A DNA stretch of 64,000 nt from Flavobacterium akiainvivens. Its GTDB lineage: Bacteria; Bacteroidota; Bacteroidia; Flavobacteriales; Flavobacteriaceae. The position numbers and the translations under genes are program-made. The stretch is taken from NCBI RefSeq assembly GCF_001278115.1, contig NZ_LIYD01000005.1:2720566-2784565 (forward strand), in the 5' to 3' direction. Within the stretch, counting starts at the first letter, position 1. Each line of letters starts with the position of its first letter. The notes below the pieces were generated by a model. That model was not told the origin of the DNA, did not search any database, and saw nothing but the letters and a program-made list of their open reading frames with translations. This document shows positions 8,445-16,912 of this stretch, in pieces.

Positions 8445-10022
8445 CTACTTACTCTCAACAGCAGCCTTCATCATACTGTCCTGTTTCAGCAGCAGTTCAT
8501 AATATTCCTTATCGCTATACAGCTGGCGCACAAACTCGGCTGCTATGTAGTGCTTTACAATATCTTTTTGCTTAATAAGGCTTAGTTCAAAGCCGTTGCC
8601 TTTCATGTATTTTATAAATGCGTTAAAATACTTCTCTGAGTCATCAACCTTACTCACCACCTCATCGGGCGTAAGGCCCGCAAAGCCGGCACGTTCCTTA
8701 TCCAGCTGCTCAAACACAAAGTGGCCGGTTATGGCAAGCTTCATCATTTCGGCTACAGCCTCATCGCCATGCTTGCCTTCAAGAGCTACAAACTTATCGG
8801 GTATTATACCGCCACCGCCATATACTGTGCGGCCTTTTACGGTTTTATACTTAAGCGTATCGGCAATTTTAATACTGTCAGCCGCATAGAGCTCGCCATT
8901 TTCATAACGCTTCTGGAAATCGTTAAAATAAGCCTCACCCCCACCGGCATAGCTGCGCTGTATGCTGCGGCCCGATGGCGTGTAGTAACGCGCCACGGTA
9001 AGCCTTACAGCACTGTTGTCGCCCAGCTTCATTTCGCGCTGCACAAGCCCTTTACCAAACGAGCGGCGGCCCACAATAGTACCCCTGTCGTTATCCTGAA
9101 TGGCACCGGCAAGAATTTCGCTGGCGCTGGCGCTGTTTTCATTAATAAGGATAAACAGGCGGCCTTTTTCAAAAATACCCTCTTCGGTAGCGCGCGTTTC
9201 GTCTACCTGCTTGCGTTTGTTCTTGGTTTTTACAATAAGCTGCCCGTCTGACAGAAACTCATCGGCAATTTGTATGGCCGGCTCCATAAAACCACCGCCG
9301 TTATCGCGCAGGTCTACTACAAGGCGTGTGGCACCCTGCTTTTTAAGGCTTGCAAGCGCTTTATGAAACTCATCATACGTAGTTTCGGCAAAGCGGTTTA
9401 TTTTTATATAGCCCGTGTTTTTATCGGCCATAAGGCCCACATCTACACTTTTAACCGGCACCTGGCCGCGGGTAAGGTTAATTTTAAAGGTTTTATGCCC
9501 TTCGGGGCGGAAAATGGTAAGCTGTACCTTAGAGCCATCTGTACCTTTTAGCCTGCTAAAAAGCGTATCGGTAGGCAGCTTGCGGTTAAAGAGCTTGTAG
9601 TTATTGGCAAACAAAATACGGTCGCCCGCCCTGAGCCCTGCCTTTTCGCTTGGCCCGCCTGGAATGGTTTTTATAATGGCAAGCGAGTCTTTATACATAT
9701 AAAAGCTTATGCCTATGCCCACAAACTTACCGGCCATATTTTGCTCTACGGCCTCCATATTTTCTTTACTGATGTATACTGAGTGCGGGTCGAGCTTTTC
9801 GAGGATGCTGTTTACCGTAAGGTCTACAATACTATCGGTATTTACATCGTCTACATACTCGCGCTCTATAAGTTCAACCAGCTTGTTGAGCTTGTTTTTG
9901 TTAGAGCTGGCCACCAGTGTGCCCCCACCCTGAGACGGGTAGTTGAGAAAACCGCCCACTATAATACCAAAAGCCATGGCTATGGCCAGCAGTATGGGCA
10001 GGTATAATTTTTTTATCTTCAT
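8445..10022 (-). CDS. S41 family C-terminal processing peptidase (CtpA-like)
   Basis: A periplasmic serine protease of the tail-specific/CtpA type, 525 residues from the start at 10022. It has an N-terminal signal anchor (about 6-24), an S41 N-domain, a PDZ domain (about 100-185, GIGISFYMYKD...GLRAGDRIL) and the catalytic core. S299 in NENSASASEIL and K324 in SFGKG are 25 residues apart, as in E. coli Prc, so the Ser-Lys dyad is intact. A roughly 100-residue tail follows. A start nine codons earlier would overlap the dCMP deaminase gene; the chosen start lies five bases after its stop, so the two form an operon. Confidence 0.93.
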   Translation of the reverse strand: MKIKKLYLPILLAIAMAFGIIVGGFLNYPSQGGGTLVASSNKNKLNKLVELIEREYVDDVNTDSIVDLTVNSILEKLDPHSVYISKENMEAVEQNMAGKFVGIGISFYMYKDSLAIIKTIPGGPSEKAGLRAGDRILFANNYKLFNRKLPTDTLFSRLKGTDGSKVQLTIFRPEGHKTFKINLTRGQVPVKSVDVGLMADKNTGYIKINRFAETTYDEFHKALASLKKQGATRLVVDLRDNGGGFMEPAIQIADEFLSDGQLIVKTKNKRKQVDETRATEEGIFEKGRLFILINENSASASEILAGAIQDNDRGTIVGRRSFGKGLVQREMKLGDNSAVRLTVARYYTPSGRSIQRSYAGGGEAYFNDFQKRYENGELYAADSIKIADTLKYKTVKGRTVYGGGGIIPDKFVALEGKHGDEAVAEMMKLAITGHFVFEQLDKERAGFAGLTPDEVVSKVDDSEKYFNAFIKYMKGNGFELSLIKQKDIVKHYIAAEFVRQLYSDKEYYELLLKQDSMMKAAVESK

Positions 10023-10026
10023 AAAT

Positions 10027-10458
10027 TTATATCTCCGTTTCCGGAACATACACTACATCTACACCCGCCTTGGTTAAAAAATCTATGCCGCTGCTGTCTT
10101 TGTAGGTCCGGGCATATACAACGCGTTTTATGCCGCTTTGGTGTATAAGCTTGCTGCAGTCTTTGCAGGGCGACATGGTTATGTACAGCGTGGCGCCTTC
10201 GCAACTTTGTGTAGAGCGTGCCACCTTGAGTATTGCATTGGCTTCAGCATGCAGCACATACCACTTGGTAAGCCCCTCATCATCTTCGCAGCAATTCTCA
10301 AAGCCCGACGGGGTTCCGTTATACCCGTCAGATATTATCATCCTGTCTTTTACAATAATTGCGCCAACTTTTCTGCGCTGGCAGTAGCTCAGGTTTCCCC
10401 ATTCGCGGGCTATGCGCAGGTAAGCGCGGTCATACTTGCTCAGTTTTTCTTCTTTCAT
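10027..10458 (-). CDS. dCMP deaminase
   Basis: A zinc-dependent deaminase that converts dCMP to dUMP for thymidylate synthesis. The zinc site is complete: H70-A71-E72 (LHAEANAI) and C98/C101 (SPCKDC). The substrate-side block GYNGTPSGFENC is also present. I use the start MKEEKLSKYD at 10458, which gives 143 residues. An in-frame ATG 11 codons upstream adds residues that do not resemble the family, and the transcript should begin near 10490. A full promoter match (TTG-N22-TAACTTTG) lies just upstream. It is the first gene of an operon with the S41 protease, an arrangement I recall from other flavobacteria. Confidence 0.93.
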   Translation of the reverse strand: MKEEKLSKYDRAYLRIAREWGNLSYCQRRKVGAIIVKDRMIISDGYNGTPSGFENCCEDDEGLTKWYVLHAEANAILKVARSTQSCEGATLYITMSPCKDCSKLIHQSGIKRVVYARTYKDSSGIDFLTKAGVDVVYVPETEI

Positions 10459-10496
10459 ACATACAGCCCAACCATATAAGCGTTTAGGCAATGGCG

Positions 10497-10529
10497 CAAA
10501 GTTAATAAATTACCATATTGGGCTTTCAA
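10497..10529 (-). promoter_or_regulatory. Promoter of the dCMP deaminase-S41 protease operon
   Basis: On the reverse strand, TTG (10527-10529) and TAACTTTG (10497-10504) are 22 bases apart, which fits the flavobacterial consensus. The -7 box is 38 bases from the start codon. The promoter overlaps the 3' end of the HupE-like gene. Confidence 0.7.
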
Positions 10530-11097
10530 TAATCATAGGTATTACAACACCGGCCACAAAAGCCGAGAGCACCAGTATCCAGTCGCGTTTTTGCACCCTT
10601 AAAAACTCCTGGCAAATAAAGGCCAGTATAAGGGTAAACATAACTACTATTATTTGTGCCGCCTCTATGCCCAGGGCAAACTCCAGCAGGGGCGCAAATT
10701 TAGAATCGCCTCCCGCCACCAGTACCTTAAAATAGTTAGAAAAGCCCAGCCCGTGAATTATGCCAAAAAAAAGCGTTGTTATGGCAAGGAAATTGATATT
10801 ACCACTTTTAGCTGCCTTTTTAGACGCTGCAAAAATGTTATACAACGCCGTTGTAAGTATGGTTATGGGTATTAAAAACTCTACAAACTCTGCCTTTATG
10901 GTTAAGACTCCGTATACCGACAGCATGAGCGCCGCGGTATGGCCCACGGTAAAAACCGTTACCAGCACCAGCACATTGCGCCAGTCTTTAAACAGGTAGG
11001 GTACGGTTAAGGCCAGCAGGAACAGCACATGGTCATAAGCATGAATGTCGAGCACGTGTTGCAGGCCCAGGGTAAAATACAGCCAGAAATCGGTCAT
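10510..11097 (-). CDS. HupE/UreJ-family membrane protein
   Basis: A 195-residue polytopic membrane protein. The N-terminal block LGLQHVLDIHAYDHVLFLLAL and the later VTVFTVGHTAALMLSVYG are typical of the HupE/UreJ family: His and Asp in helix 1, and FTVGH in helix 3. Family members accompany nickel enzymes such as hydrogenase or urease and are thought to carry nickel or cobalt. No such enzyme is seen in this window, so the metal is unknown. About six helices are visible. It is monocistronic in appearance; the downstream dCMP deaminase has its own promoter inside this gene's 3' end. Confidence 0.8.
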   Translation of the reverse strand: MTDFWLYFTLGLQHVLDIHAYDHVLFLLALTVPYLFKDWRNVLVLVTVFTVGHTAALMLSVYGVLTIKAEFVEFLIPITILTTALYNIFAASKKAAKSGNINFLAITTLFFGIIHGLGFSNYFKVLVAGGDSKFAPLLEFALGIEAAQIIVVMFTLILAFICQEFLRVQKRDWILVLSAFVAGVVIPMIIESPIW

Positions 11098-11231
11098 AAG
11101 GCGTATAATTTTGGTTAAAACTGTAAAAATACGGCTTTTTGTAATAGGTAAAACGCAGCTAAACGGGGTTATATTCCCCTAACGAGTGTTAAAATGTTCT
11201 GCAAAAATTATTCAGAACCTAAATATAAAAT

Positions 11232-11239
11232 TATATTTG
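11232..11239 (+). promoter_or_regulatory. Candidate -7 box (TATATTTG) of the TerB-like gene
   Basis: TATATTTG matches TAnnTTTG exactly and lies 23 bases before the ATG at 11263. No TTG is found at 17-23 bases upstream. Confidence 0.45.
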
Positions 11240-11262
11240 TCCCATAAATAGAACACACAATT

Positions 11263-11694
11263 ATGTCTATATCAGATTTATTTGACAGCGGATTTAAGGC
11301 CAGGAACCAGGGCCACTTTGCCTCTATAGTGCGCGTGGCGCTTGAAAACAACCACATTAGCCCGGAAGAAAAGAACTTTTTAGACGTGCTTGCCAAAAGG
11401 CTTGAAATAAGCCCGGAGGAGTATGCCGCAATACTAAAAAACCCTTATAAATATCCGGTTAACCCGCCGCACCTGTACACGCAAAGGCTGGAAAGGCTGT
11501 ATGACCTGAGCCGTATGGTATATGTAGACCACGTGCTGGGGCCAAAACAAAAAGAAATACTTACGCGCTTTGCCATTGCCCTTGGCTTTACACCGGGCAA
11601 CGTGCAGTATATTGTAGACAAGGCACTATCATTACTGGTGCTGAATGTAGACAGCGAAACGTTTGTATATGAAATGCAACACATGAACAAATAA
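11263..11694 (+). CDS. TerB-like tellurite-resistance family protein
   Basis: A 143-residue all-helical soluble protein. Segments such as RNQGHFASIVRVALENNHISPEEKNFLDVLAKRLEI and VDHVLGPKQKEILTRFAIALGFT look like the helical TerB fold, with acidic residues after each helix-turn, and relatives in flavobacteria are usually annotated that way. TerB proteins bind calcium or other metals in envelope stress modules, but no ter or cell-envelope genes are adjacent here, so the role is open. It is a single-gene unit with its own promoter box and a good terminator. Confidence 0.65.
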   Translation: MSISDLFDSGFKARNQGHFASIVRVALENNHISPEEKNFLDVLAKRLEISPEEYAAILKNPYKYPVNPPHLYTQRLERLYDLSRMVYVDHVLGPKQKEILTRFAIALGFTPGNVQYIVDKALSLLVLNVDSETFVYEMQHMNK

Positions 11695-11697
11695 TAC

Positions 11698-11727
11698 TAA
11701 AGCCCTCTGGAAACAGGGGGCTTTTTT
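11698..11727 (+). terminator. Terminator of the TerB-like gene
   Basis: AGCCCTCTG (11701-11709) pairs with CAGGGGGCT after the loop GAAA, with one G-U type pair, and is followed directly by TTTTTTA. Confidence 0.85.
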
Positions 11728-11742
11728 ATAGCCTCTCCCCAA

Positions 11743-11761
11743 CCCTCTCCAAAGGAGAGGG
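11743..11761. repeat. Short hairpin repeat (CCCTCTCC-AAA-GGAGAGGG)
   Basis: A perfect 8-bp stem with a three-base loop follows the terminator, preceded by CCTCTCCCCAA. This CT/AG hairpin resembles an interspersed intergenic repeat of Bacteroidota. It lacks a T tail, so I do not call it a terminator. Confidence 0.6.
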
Positions 11762-11845
11762 AGCAGCTTCATTCTTACTGTTTTAGTATTATAAAATACA
11801 TTACGGCAATTTAGCGTTATAGCTATAACCAAAACCTCACTCCTC

Positions 11846-12916
11846 ATGAAAACAATACCTGCATTACTATTGCTGTTGCTTTGTGTGTCGTGCGAATGGC
11901 ATTCAAAAGATACTATTATACCGCATAGCATAACAAGAAAGATTGACGGGCTAACTATAATATCCGATACAATACATTTGAGCATAAATGGCACCGCGTT
12001 TAACGGAATCATAAAAAACGACAAATATTATATACAGTTTGATACCAGCCAACTTTTAGAAAAAGATGAGACGGTTCTTATAGAGATAGGCCATTCTTTT
12101 GAAAATGAATTTTATGTTATTGACAGAGACGGTGAAATTCTTGAGAAAATCGAATCACCAAAAGACATTGGTAATTTTGACAACAACCTCCATTTACGCA
12201 ATAATAAAATTACAGCTAAATCCTCTGACAACTCAGACCCTGCTTATTATTTTGAAGAAACAAAAAAGGAATGGGTAAAAACCAAGCCCCTTGACAATGT
12301 TATTTATGAGGATGAAGACTACTATGTTACTTCGCTTTATTTTGGCGAATGGGGTAGCTCTACATGGTTCAGGGATAAAAAAACCGGCATTGAATATGTA
12401 GCCGAAATTGCCATACCAGAAGTACGCAAAACAGGTAACGCATACACTATAATATCGCAGGCCAGTATTGATGTTATACAAGACCCCAAACTACTCTTAA
12501 ACACAGGGCATACTTATAGTGATATAGCAAAAAGCAAAGATATGTTTAGCGCATTTTTACAGCGCAAAAAGAAAAATTATGAACGCGCCGGGATAAAAAA
12601 CATATACGAAAATTATAAATGGGCCTGGGAGAGCGTTTCCGGCATAAAGGCATCATTTGTATGCAATAACACTATTTATGTTTTTGTGTTTGATGACAGG
12701 CAAACGTATCTTGCCAAAGCAATCGGCAACAAGCTTGTACGGGTAGTTGATTTTGGCGATAAAATGTACTTAATGCATCGTGGAGACAGATATAATAACT
12801 TCCAAAAAAACAGCTACTTCTTTTCGCGGGGAACACCAAACAACTTTGGCCTCATTGAGATAAAAAACGATACTGTTTACCTGCACTACATTAAAAACAC
12901 CCCAGCAAAAAAATAG
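11846..12916 (+). CDS. Lipoprotein of unknown function
   Basis: A 356-residue protein with a clear lipoprotein signal, MKTIPALLLLLLCVSCEWHS (lipobox CVSC). The mature part is rich in beta-type sequence with many aromatic and charged residues (for example YYVTSLYFGEWGSSTWFRDKKTG and the C-terminal LIEIKNDTVYLHYIKN). I do not recognise a family. The gene is AT-richer than its neighbours, has its own leader, and is convergent with fbp. It is probably a surface or periplasmic lipoprotein acquired or evolving independently of the housekeeping genes around it. Confidence 0.75.
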   Translation: MKTIPALLLLLLCVSCEWHSKDTIIPHSITRKIDGLTIISDTIHLSINGTAFNGIIKNDKYYIQFDTSQLLEKDETVLIEIGHSFENEFYVIDRDGEILEKIESPKDIGNFDNNLHLRNNKITAKSSDNSDPAYYFEETKKEWVKTKPLDNVIYEDEDYYVTSLYFGEWGSSTWFRDKKTGIEYVAEIAIPEVRKTGNAYTIISQASIDVIQDPKLLLNTGHTYSDIAKSKDMFSAFLQRKKKNYERAGIKNIYENYKWAWESVSGIKASFVCNNTIYVFVFDDRQTYLAKAIGNKLVRVVDFGDKMYLMHRGDRYNNFQKNSYFFSRGTPNNFGLIEIKNDTVYLHYIKNTPAKK

Positions 12917-12943
12917 CCGCGAATTGTACAAGCAACCCGCGGC
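12907..12943 (-). terminator. Terminator of fbp
   Basis: GCCGCG (12916-12921) pairs with CGCGGC (12938-12943). Read on the reverse strand the hairpin is followed by TATTTTTTT. It overlaps the stop codon of the convergent lipoprotein gene. Confidence 0.65.
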
Positions 12944-12980
12944 CAAAACTTTTAACTTTATAACTTTCAACATTAAAACA

Positions 12981-13988
12981 TTATAACGCAGCACTCATAA
13001 ACTCCTCTGCCTTTGCTACCATGTTGTAGCTTCCGCAAAAGAACGGCACACGCTGGTGCAGCTCAGTAGGTACTATCTCCATAATACGGCCAAAACCGTC
13101 GCTGGCCTTGCCCCCTGCCTGCTCTGCAATAAAGGCCATTGGGTTGCATTCGTACAACAACCTTAGCTTGCCCTTGGGCGCTTTGCTGCTTGTGGGGTAT
13201 AGGTATATGCCACCTTTAATCATATTACGGTGTATATCGGCCACCAGGCTGCCTATGTAACGGCTGGTATAAGGGCGGTCTTCTTCTTCGCGCTGGCAGT
13301 ATTTCAGGTAATCTTTAACCCCTTGCGGAAAGTGCACGTAGTTGCCTTCGTTTATCGAATAAATGTTCCCGTCTTTAGGGAACATCATATTGGGGTGGCT
13401 CAGGTAAAATGTACCAATAGATGGGTTTAGCGTAAAGCCGTGCACGCCGTTGCCGGTAGTATAAACCAGCATGGTGCTGGTGCCATAAATAACGTAACCC
13501 GCCGCTACCTGTGCATCGCCGGGCTGCAAAAAATCTTCAATAGTAACGGGGCTGCCCACAGGCGTAACCCTCCTGTAAATACTAAAGATGGTACCCACAG
13601 GTACGTTAACATCAATGTTGCTCGAGCCATCCAGCGGGTCCATAAGCACCACATACTTGTTGTTGTGGCACTCGTCGCGGCCTTTAATAATAATAAAATC
13701 ATCGTTTTCCTCGCTGGCAATACCGCACACAATTTCGCGGTTAATAAGGGTTTCCATAAAGGTTTCATTGGCAAACACATCGAGCTTTTGCTGGTCTTCA
13801 CCCTGAATGTTCTGCTCGCCTGCCGCGCCGGTAATATCTACCAGCCCGGCCTGGTTTACTTTGTAGTTAACCACTTTTGCCGCCAGGCGGATGGAATTGA
13901 TAAGGCGCGAGAGCTCGCCGGTTGAATACTTAAAATCTTCCTGCTTGTCGATGATAAATTCACCGAGGGTTTTGTTTCTTTCTTCCAT
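12981..13988 (-). CDS. fbp: Fructose-1,6-bisphosphatase, class I
   Basis: This gluconeogenic enzyme removes the 1-phosphate of fructose-1,6-bisphosphate. The protein is 335 residues long from [11 protein letters not shown]. The metal-binding signature [12 protein letters not shown] is intact, as are the upstream SEEND acidic residues and the C-terminal block [12 protein letters not shown] with [12 protein letters not shown]. The N-terminal motif [17 protein letters not shown] is typical of class I enzymes. An in-frame ATG ten codons upstream (14018) is possible, but homologues as I recall them begin at MEER. The gene is divergent from the acetyltransferase-aspartate kinase pair, with about 110 bases between start codons. 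Confidence 0.96.
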   Translation of the reverse strand: MEERNKTLGEFIIDKQEDFKYSTGELSRLINSIRLAAKVVNYKVNQAGLVDITGAAGEQNIQGEDQQKLDVFANETFMETLINREIVCGIASEENDDFIIIKGRDECHNNKYVVLMDPLDGSSNIDVNVPVGTIFSIYRRVTPVGSPVTIEDFLQPGDAQVAAGYVIYGTSTMLVYTTGNGVHGFTLNPSIGTFYLSHPNMMFPKDGNIYSINEGNYVHFPQGVKDYLKYCQREEEDRPYTSRYIGSLVADIHRNMIKGGIYLYPTSSKAPKGKLRLLYECNPMAFIAEQAGGKASDGFGRIMEIVPTELHQRVPFFCGSYNMVAKAEEFMSAAL

Positions 13989-14064
13989 TTCGAAATCGTT
14001 GTAGTTGAGTTGGTGCACAAATATCGAATTTTTTGTGATATGATAACAATTAAATATTTAGCAA

Positions 14065-14084
14065 TATATTTGGCCGTATTTTTG
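14065..14084 (+). promoter_or_regulatory. Two candidate -7 boxes for the acetyltransferase-lysC operon
   Basis: TATATTTG (14065-14072) and TATTTTTG (14077-14084) both fit TAnnTTTG and precede the ATG at 14100 by 27 and 15 bases. No clear TTG partner is seen. Confidence 0.45.
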
Positions 14085-14099
14085 CCCAAATTTTGCCGT

Positions 14100-14588
14100 A
14101 TGAACATCCGCAAAGGAAATGAGAGCGATATGCCCGCAATACTGGGCCTGATTAATGAGCTTGCCGTTTTTGAAAAAGAACCCGAAGCCGTAGTAGTAAC
14201 CGTAGACGACCTGCTTAGGGATGGCTTTGGCGCCAACCCGCTTTTCAGCACATTTGTGGCCGAAAAAGACGGCGTTATAATAGGCATGGCACTGTTTTAC
14301 TACCGCTACAGCACCTGGAAGGGCAAGACCATTCACCTGGAAGACCTTATTGTGACTGAAAGCGCCCGTGGCATCGGTGCCGGCAGCGCGTTGTACAGGG
14401 CCGTTATTGAACAGGCTAAAGCCGAAGGCCTGCGCCGTGTAGAATGGGCTGTATTGGACTGGAATACCCCCGCTGTGGAGTTTTACCAGCGCAGCGGCGC
14501 CCGCATTTTAGAAACCTGGCGCACGGTACAGATGGACGAACAGGGCATGGCAGATTTTTGTGTTGACTTAAAGATTGGACAGATATAA
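14100..14588 (+). CDS. GNAT N-acetyltransferase, diamine/thialysine acetyltransferase-like
   Basis: A 162-residue GNAT enzyme that should transfer an acetyl group from acetyl-CoA to an amine. The start MNIRKGNESDM at 14100 fits the fold; the 30 codons upstream are AT-rich and carry the promoter boxes. The acetyl-CoA loop is present as TESARGIGAGSALYRAV. The segment YYRYSTWKGKTIHLEDL, followed by WAVLDWNTPAVEFYQRSGA, closely follows the spermidine/spermine N1-acetyltransferase (SSAT) pattern. Substrates of that group include diamines and thialysine. Its stop codon directly abuts the ATG of aspartate kinase, so the two are translated from one mRNA. Substrate is inferred only. Confidence 0.85.
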   Translation: MNIRKGNESDMPAILGLINELAVFEKEPEAVVVTVDDLLRDGFGANPLFSTFVAEKDGVIIGMALFYYRYSTWKGKTIHLEDLIVTESARGIGAGSALYRAVIEQAKAEGLRRVEWAVLDWNTPAVEFYQRSGARILETWRTVQMDEQGMADFCVDLKIGQI

Positions 14589-15848
14589 ATGAAAGTTTTC
14601 AAATTTGGAGGGGCATCGGTTAAAGATGCCGAGGGAATTAAGAACGTATACAGCGTGCTGCAACAGGTAGGGCACGAAGATGTGCTGCTTGTAATTAGCG
14701 CCATGGGCAAAACCACTAACGCCCTTGAGGTGGTTATTAAAAACTACTTTGATAAGTCGGCCGAACTACTGGCCAGCATACAGGAAGTGCGCAAGTACCA
14801 CAACCAGATTTTGCTGGAGCTTTTTGAAGACGAAAACCACGCGGTGTTTGCTGCCGTGGGCAAAATATTTTCTGACCTTGAGGTGTTCCTTAAAGGCACC
14901 AAGTCGCCCAACTACAACTATGTGTATGACCAGGTGGTAAGCCTTGGCGAGGTGGTTTCTACCACAATCGTAAGCCATTACTTTAACCACGTGGGCCTTA
15001 AAAACACCTGGGTAGACGTGCGCGAGCTTATAAAGACTGACAATACCTACCGCGATGCTATTGTAGACTGGGATGCTACGCAAAAGAATATTTCTAAAGG
15101 TATTAAGAAAAAGAACCTGAACATTACACAGGGCTTTTTGGGTAGCGATGAGAACAATTTTACCACCACTCTTGGTCGTGAAGGGTCTGACTATACTGCC
15201 GCGATTTTTGCCTACTGCCTTAACGCCGAAAGCGTAACCATATGGAAAGACGTGCCGGGCGTGCTTAATGCCGACCCGCGTTATTTTGATAATGCCGTAC
15301 TGCTTAACCAGATAAGCTACCGCGAGGCCATTGAGCTTGCCTTTTACGGCGCAACGGTAATTCACCCTAAAACGCTGCAGCCGCTGCAACGCAAGGAGAT
15401 TCCGCTGTATGTAAAATCGTTTGTAAACCCATTATTGCCAGGCACAAGCGTGAGCAAGGGCGCCGACCTTGAGCCGCAAACCAGCTGCTTTATCGTAAAG
15501 AAAAACCAGTTGCTTATATCGCTTTCGTCGCTTGATTTCTCGTTTATTATGGAAGAGAACATCAGCGAGATATTCCTGCTGCTGCACAAGTACAGGATGA
15601 AGGTAAGCCTTATCCAGAATTCGGCCATTAGCTTCTCTGTTTGTGTAGACGATAAATTTGGTAACTTTGCCGAGCTTAAGGCCGTACTGAGCAAGAAGTT
15701 TAAGGTAACGTATAACGATGATGTATCGCTGTACACCATACGCCACTTTAGCGATAAGTCAGAAGCCACAGTAACCACCGGTAAGGAGGTTTTAGTAAAA
15801 CAAACCAGCCGCGAAACCCTTCAGATTGTTACGAAGGAAATCGCATAG
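14589..15848 (+). CDS. Aspartate kinase (monofunctional)
   Basis: The first enzyme of the aspartate pathway to lysine, threonine, methionine and diaminopimelate. The amino-acid kinase domain covers about residues 1-290, with KFGGASVKDA at the N-terminus and TTLGREGSDYTAAIFAYCL in the nucleotide/aspartate region, then WKDVPGVLNADPR. A C-terminal ACT-type regulatory region (about 295-400) should bind the feedback amino acid. At 419 residues it is a free-standing kinase with no homoserine dehydrogenase fusion. It is the second gene of the pair with the acetyltransferase and ends in a strong terminator. Confidence 0.93.
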   Translation: MKVFKFGGASVKDAEGIKNVYSVLQQVGHEDVLLVISAMGKTTNALEVVIKNYFDKSAELLASIQEVRKYHNQILLELFEDENHAVFAAVGKIFSDLEVFLKGTKSPNYNYVYDQVVSLGEVVSTTIVSHYFNHVGLKNTWVDVRELIKTDNTYRDAIVDWDATQKNISKGIKKKNLNITQGFLGSDENNFTTTLGREGSDYTAAIFAYCLNAESVTIWKDVPGVLNADPRYFDNAVLLNQISYREAIELAFYGATVIHPKTLQPLQRKEIPLYVKSFVNPLLPGTSVSKGADLEPQTSCFIVKKNQLLISLSSLDFSFIMEENISEIFLLLHKYRMKVSLIQNSAISFSVCVDDKFGNFAELKAVLSKKFKVTYNDDVSLYTIRHFSDKSEATVTTGKEVLVKQTSRETLQIVTKEIA

Positions 15849-15878
15849 CTTTTCACATAAACTAACACAACAAGCTAA

Positions 15879-15907
15879 AAATCCGTGGTATACTTTACCA
15901 CGGATTT
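15879..15907 (+). terminator. Terminator of aspartate kinase operon
   Basis: AAATCCGTGGTA (15879-15890) pairs perfectly with TACCACGGATTT (15896-15907) around TACTT, and a T run follows. Confidence 0.9.
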
Positions 15908-15952
15908 TTTTATGAGCTTACTATAGTAACATTAGTATCTATATTTTTGACA

Positions 15953-16080
15953 CAAAGGCCACCAAGAAATTCACAAAATTCACAAAGTTTTTCCTTGAAG
16001 GCCACAAAGCCTTGTGTTCTTTAAAGGCTGTCTATCTTGTGATCTTTGTGTAAACCTTTGTGTTCATTGTGTTTAAAAAA
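15953..16080. repeat. CTTTGTG-type interspersed repeat
   Basis: A 128-bp stretch whose left half holds CACAAAG-like words (ACACAAAGG, TTCACAAAG, CCACAAAG) and whose right half holds their complements (CTTGTGTTC, CTTTGTGTAAA, CTTTGTGTTC). The two halves can form an imperfect hairpin. Related copies lie at 22484-22565, 29396-29508 and 37653-37718. Confidence 0.75.
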
Positions 16081-16101
16081 TCAGCAACCCAGCAACCAAC
16101 C

Positions 16102-16824
16102 TCAATACCGGTTACTAAACTCGCTATCCCAAATAGCGTTGTTGAAATTTTTACCTTTCCAAAAGCAGTAGTACAGCGCAATACCGCACACCCCCTTAAA
16201 CGTAAACAAAAACGCCAACAGCATAAATTGCGATGTACGTTCGCCGGTAAAGAATAATTCGGTTATGGCATACGTAAACAGCGCACTGAACACCACTAAA
16301 AACACCAGCAGGCTACCAAAATCACGCACGGGGCGCACAAGGGCACGGCGCAGCGGGTTAATGTCGTTTCCCCATTTATGAACGAGGTAGTAATAACCGT
16401 TGCCCATGGGTGCAAACAGCAACGGGTCGTCATAATTTTTAAGGCTAAAGGCTTTAGAAGGCGCTATAATCTTAAAACCATCTAAAACCGTATCGTGAGT
16501 ATTTTCGAGCTGCCTGATTTGGCTTACCGCTTCTTCGGGTATGCCCTGCTTAAAGTAAGAAGCATTTAAAAATCGCAACCGGTAATCAATGCACAGCTTT
16601 TGTATGTGGCTGATATGGAAAATACGGTGGGTTTCCAGCAGGTCAAAAACAAAAGTATTAGCATCGGTACCATTGCCGTTTTCAATACGGCTTTTGATGG
16701 CGGTGCGCCGGGTTTCGTTTTCAGCTAAAAGCGCTTTTACCTGGGCCATCAGTTTGTCTTCCGGCAGGGTTTTGTTGCGGTTTTTCAGCAGTACGGCAGC
16801 CAGGTTTTGGGGTTCCCACAGCAT
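16102..16824 (-). CDS. Membrane protein of unknown function
   Basis: A 240-residue protein with a soluble helical N-terminal part (about 1-165) and two or three hydrophobic helices near the C-terminus (SLLVFLVVFSALFTYAITELFF and FMLLAFLFTFKGVCGIALYYCFW). The N-terminal half contains LLETHRIFHISHIQKLCIDYRLRFL, a stretch I associate with conserved flavobacterial hypothetical proteins, but I cannot assign a family. It is the most downstream of four leftward small genes of unknown role, and the CTTTGTG-type repeat follows its stop codon. Confidence 0.75.
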   Translation of the reverse strand: MLWEPQNLAAVLLKNRNKTLPEDKLMAQVKALLAENETRRTAIKSRIENGNGTDANTFVFDLLETHRIFHISHIQKLCIDYRLRFLNASYFKQGIPEEAVSQIRQLENTHDTVLDGFKIIAPSKAFSLKNYDDPLLFAPMGNGYYYLVHKWGNDINPLRRALVRPVRDFGSLLVFLVVFSALFTYAITELFFTGERTSQFMLLAFLFTFKGVCGIALYYCFWKGKNFNNAIWDSEFSNRY

Positions 16825-16912
16825 AATCTTCTCCTTTAAGCATTAAGTGTCATAAAATTAGGGAATAAATACGTGGGTTGTGTGTTAAAAAGTTACTGAG
16901 TTTTACAGTCTG

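Noticed and set aside
11743..11761. Second terminator after the TerB-like gene
   Set aside because: The hairpin is perfect but has no T run. The preceding hairpin at 11701-11727 already serves, so I list it as a repeat.
14766..15389. 207-codon reverse open frame inside aspartate kinase
   Set aside because: Aspartate kinase has all its motifs on the forward strand. The reverse product has no recognisable feature.
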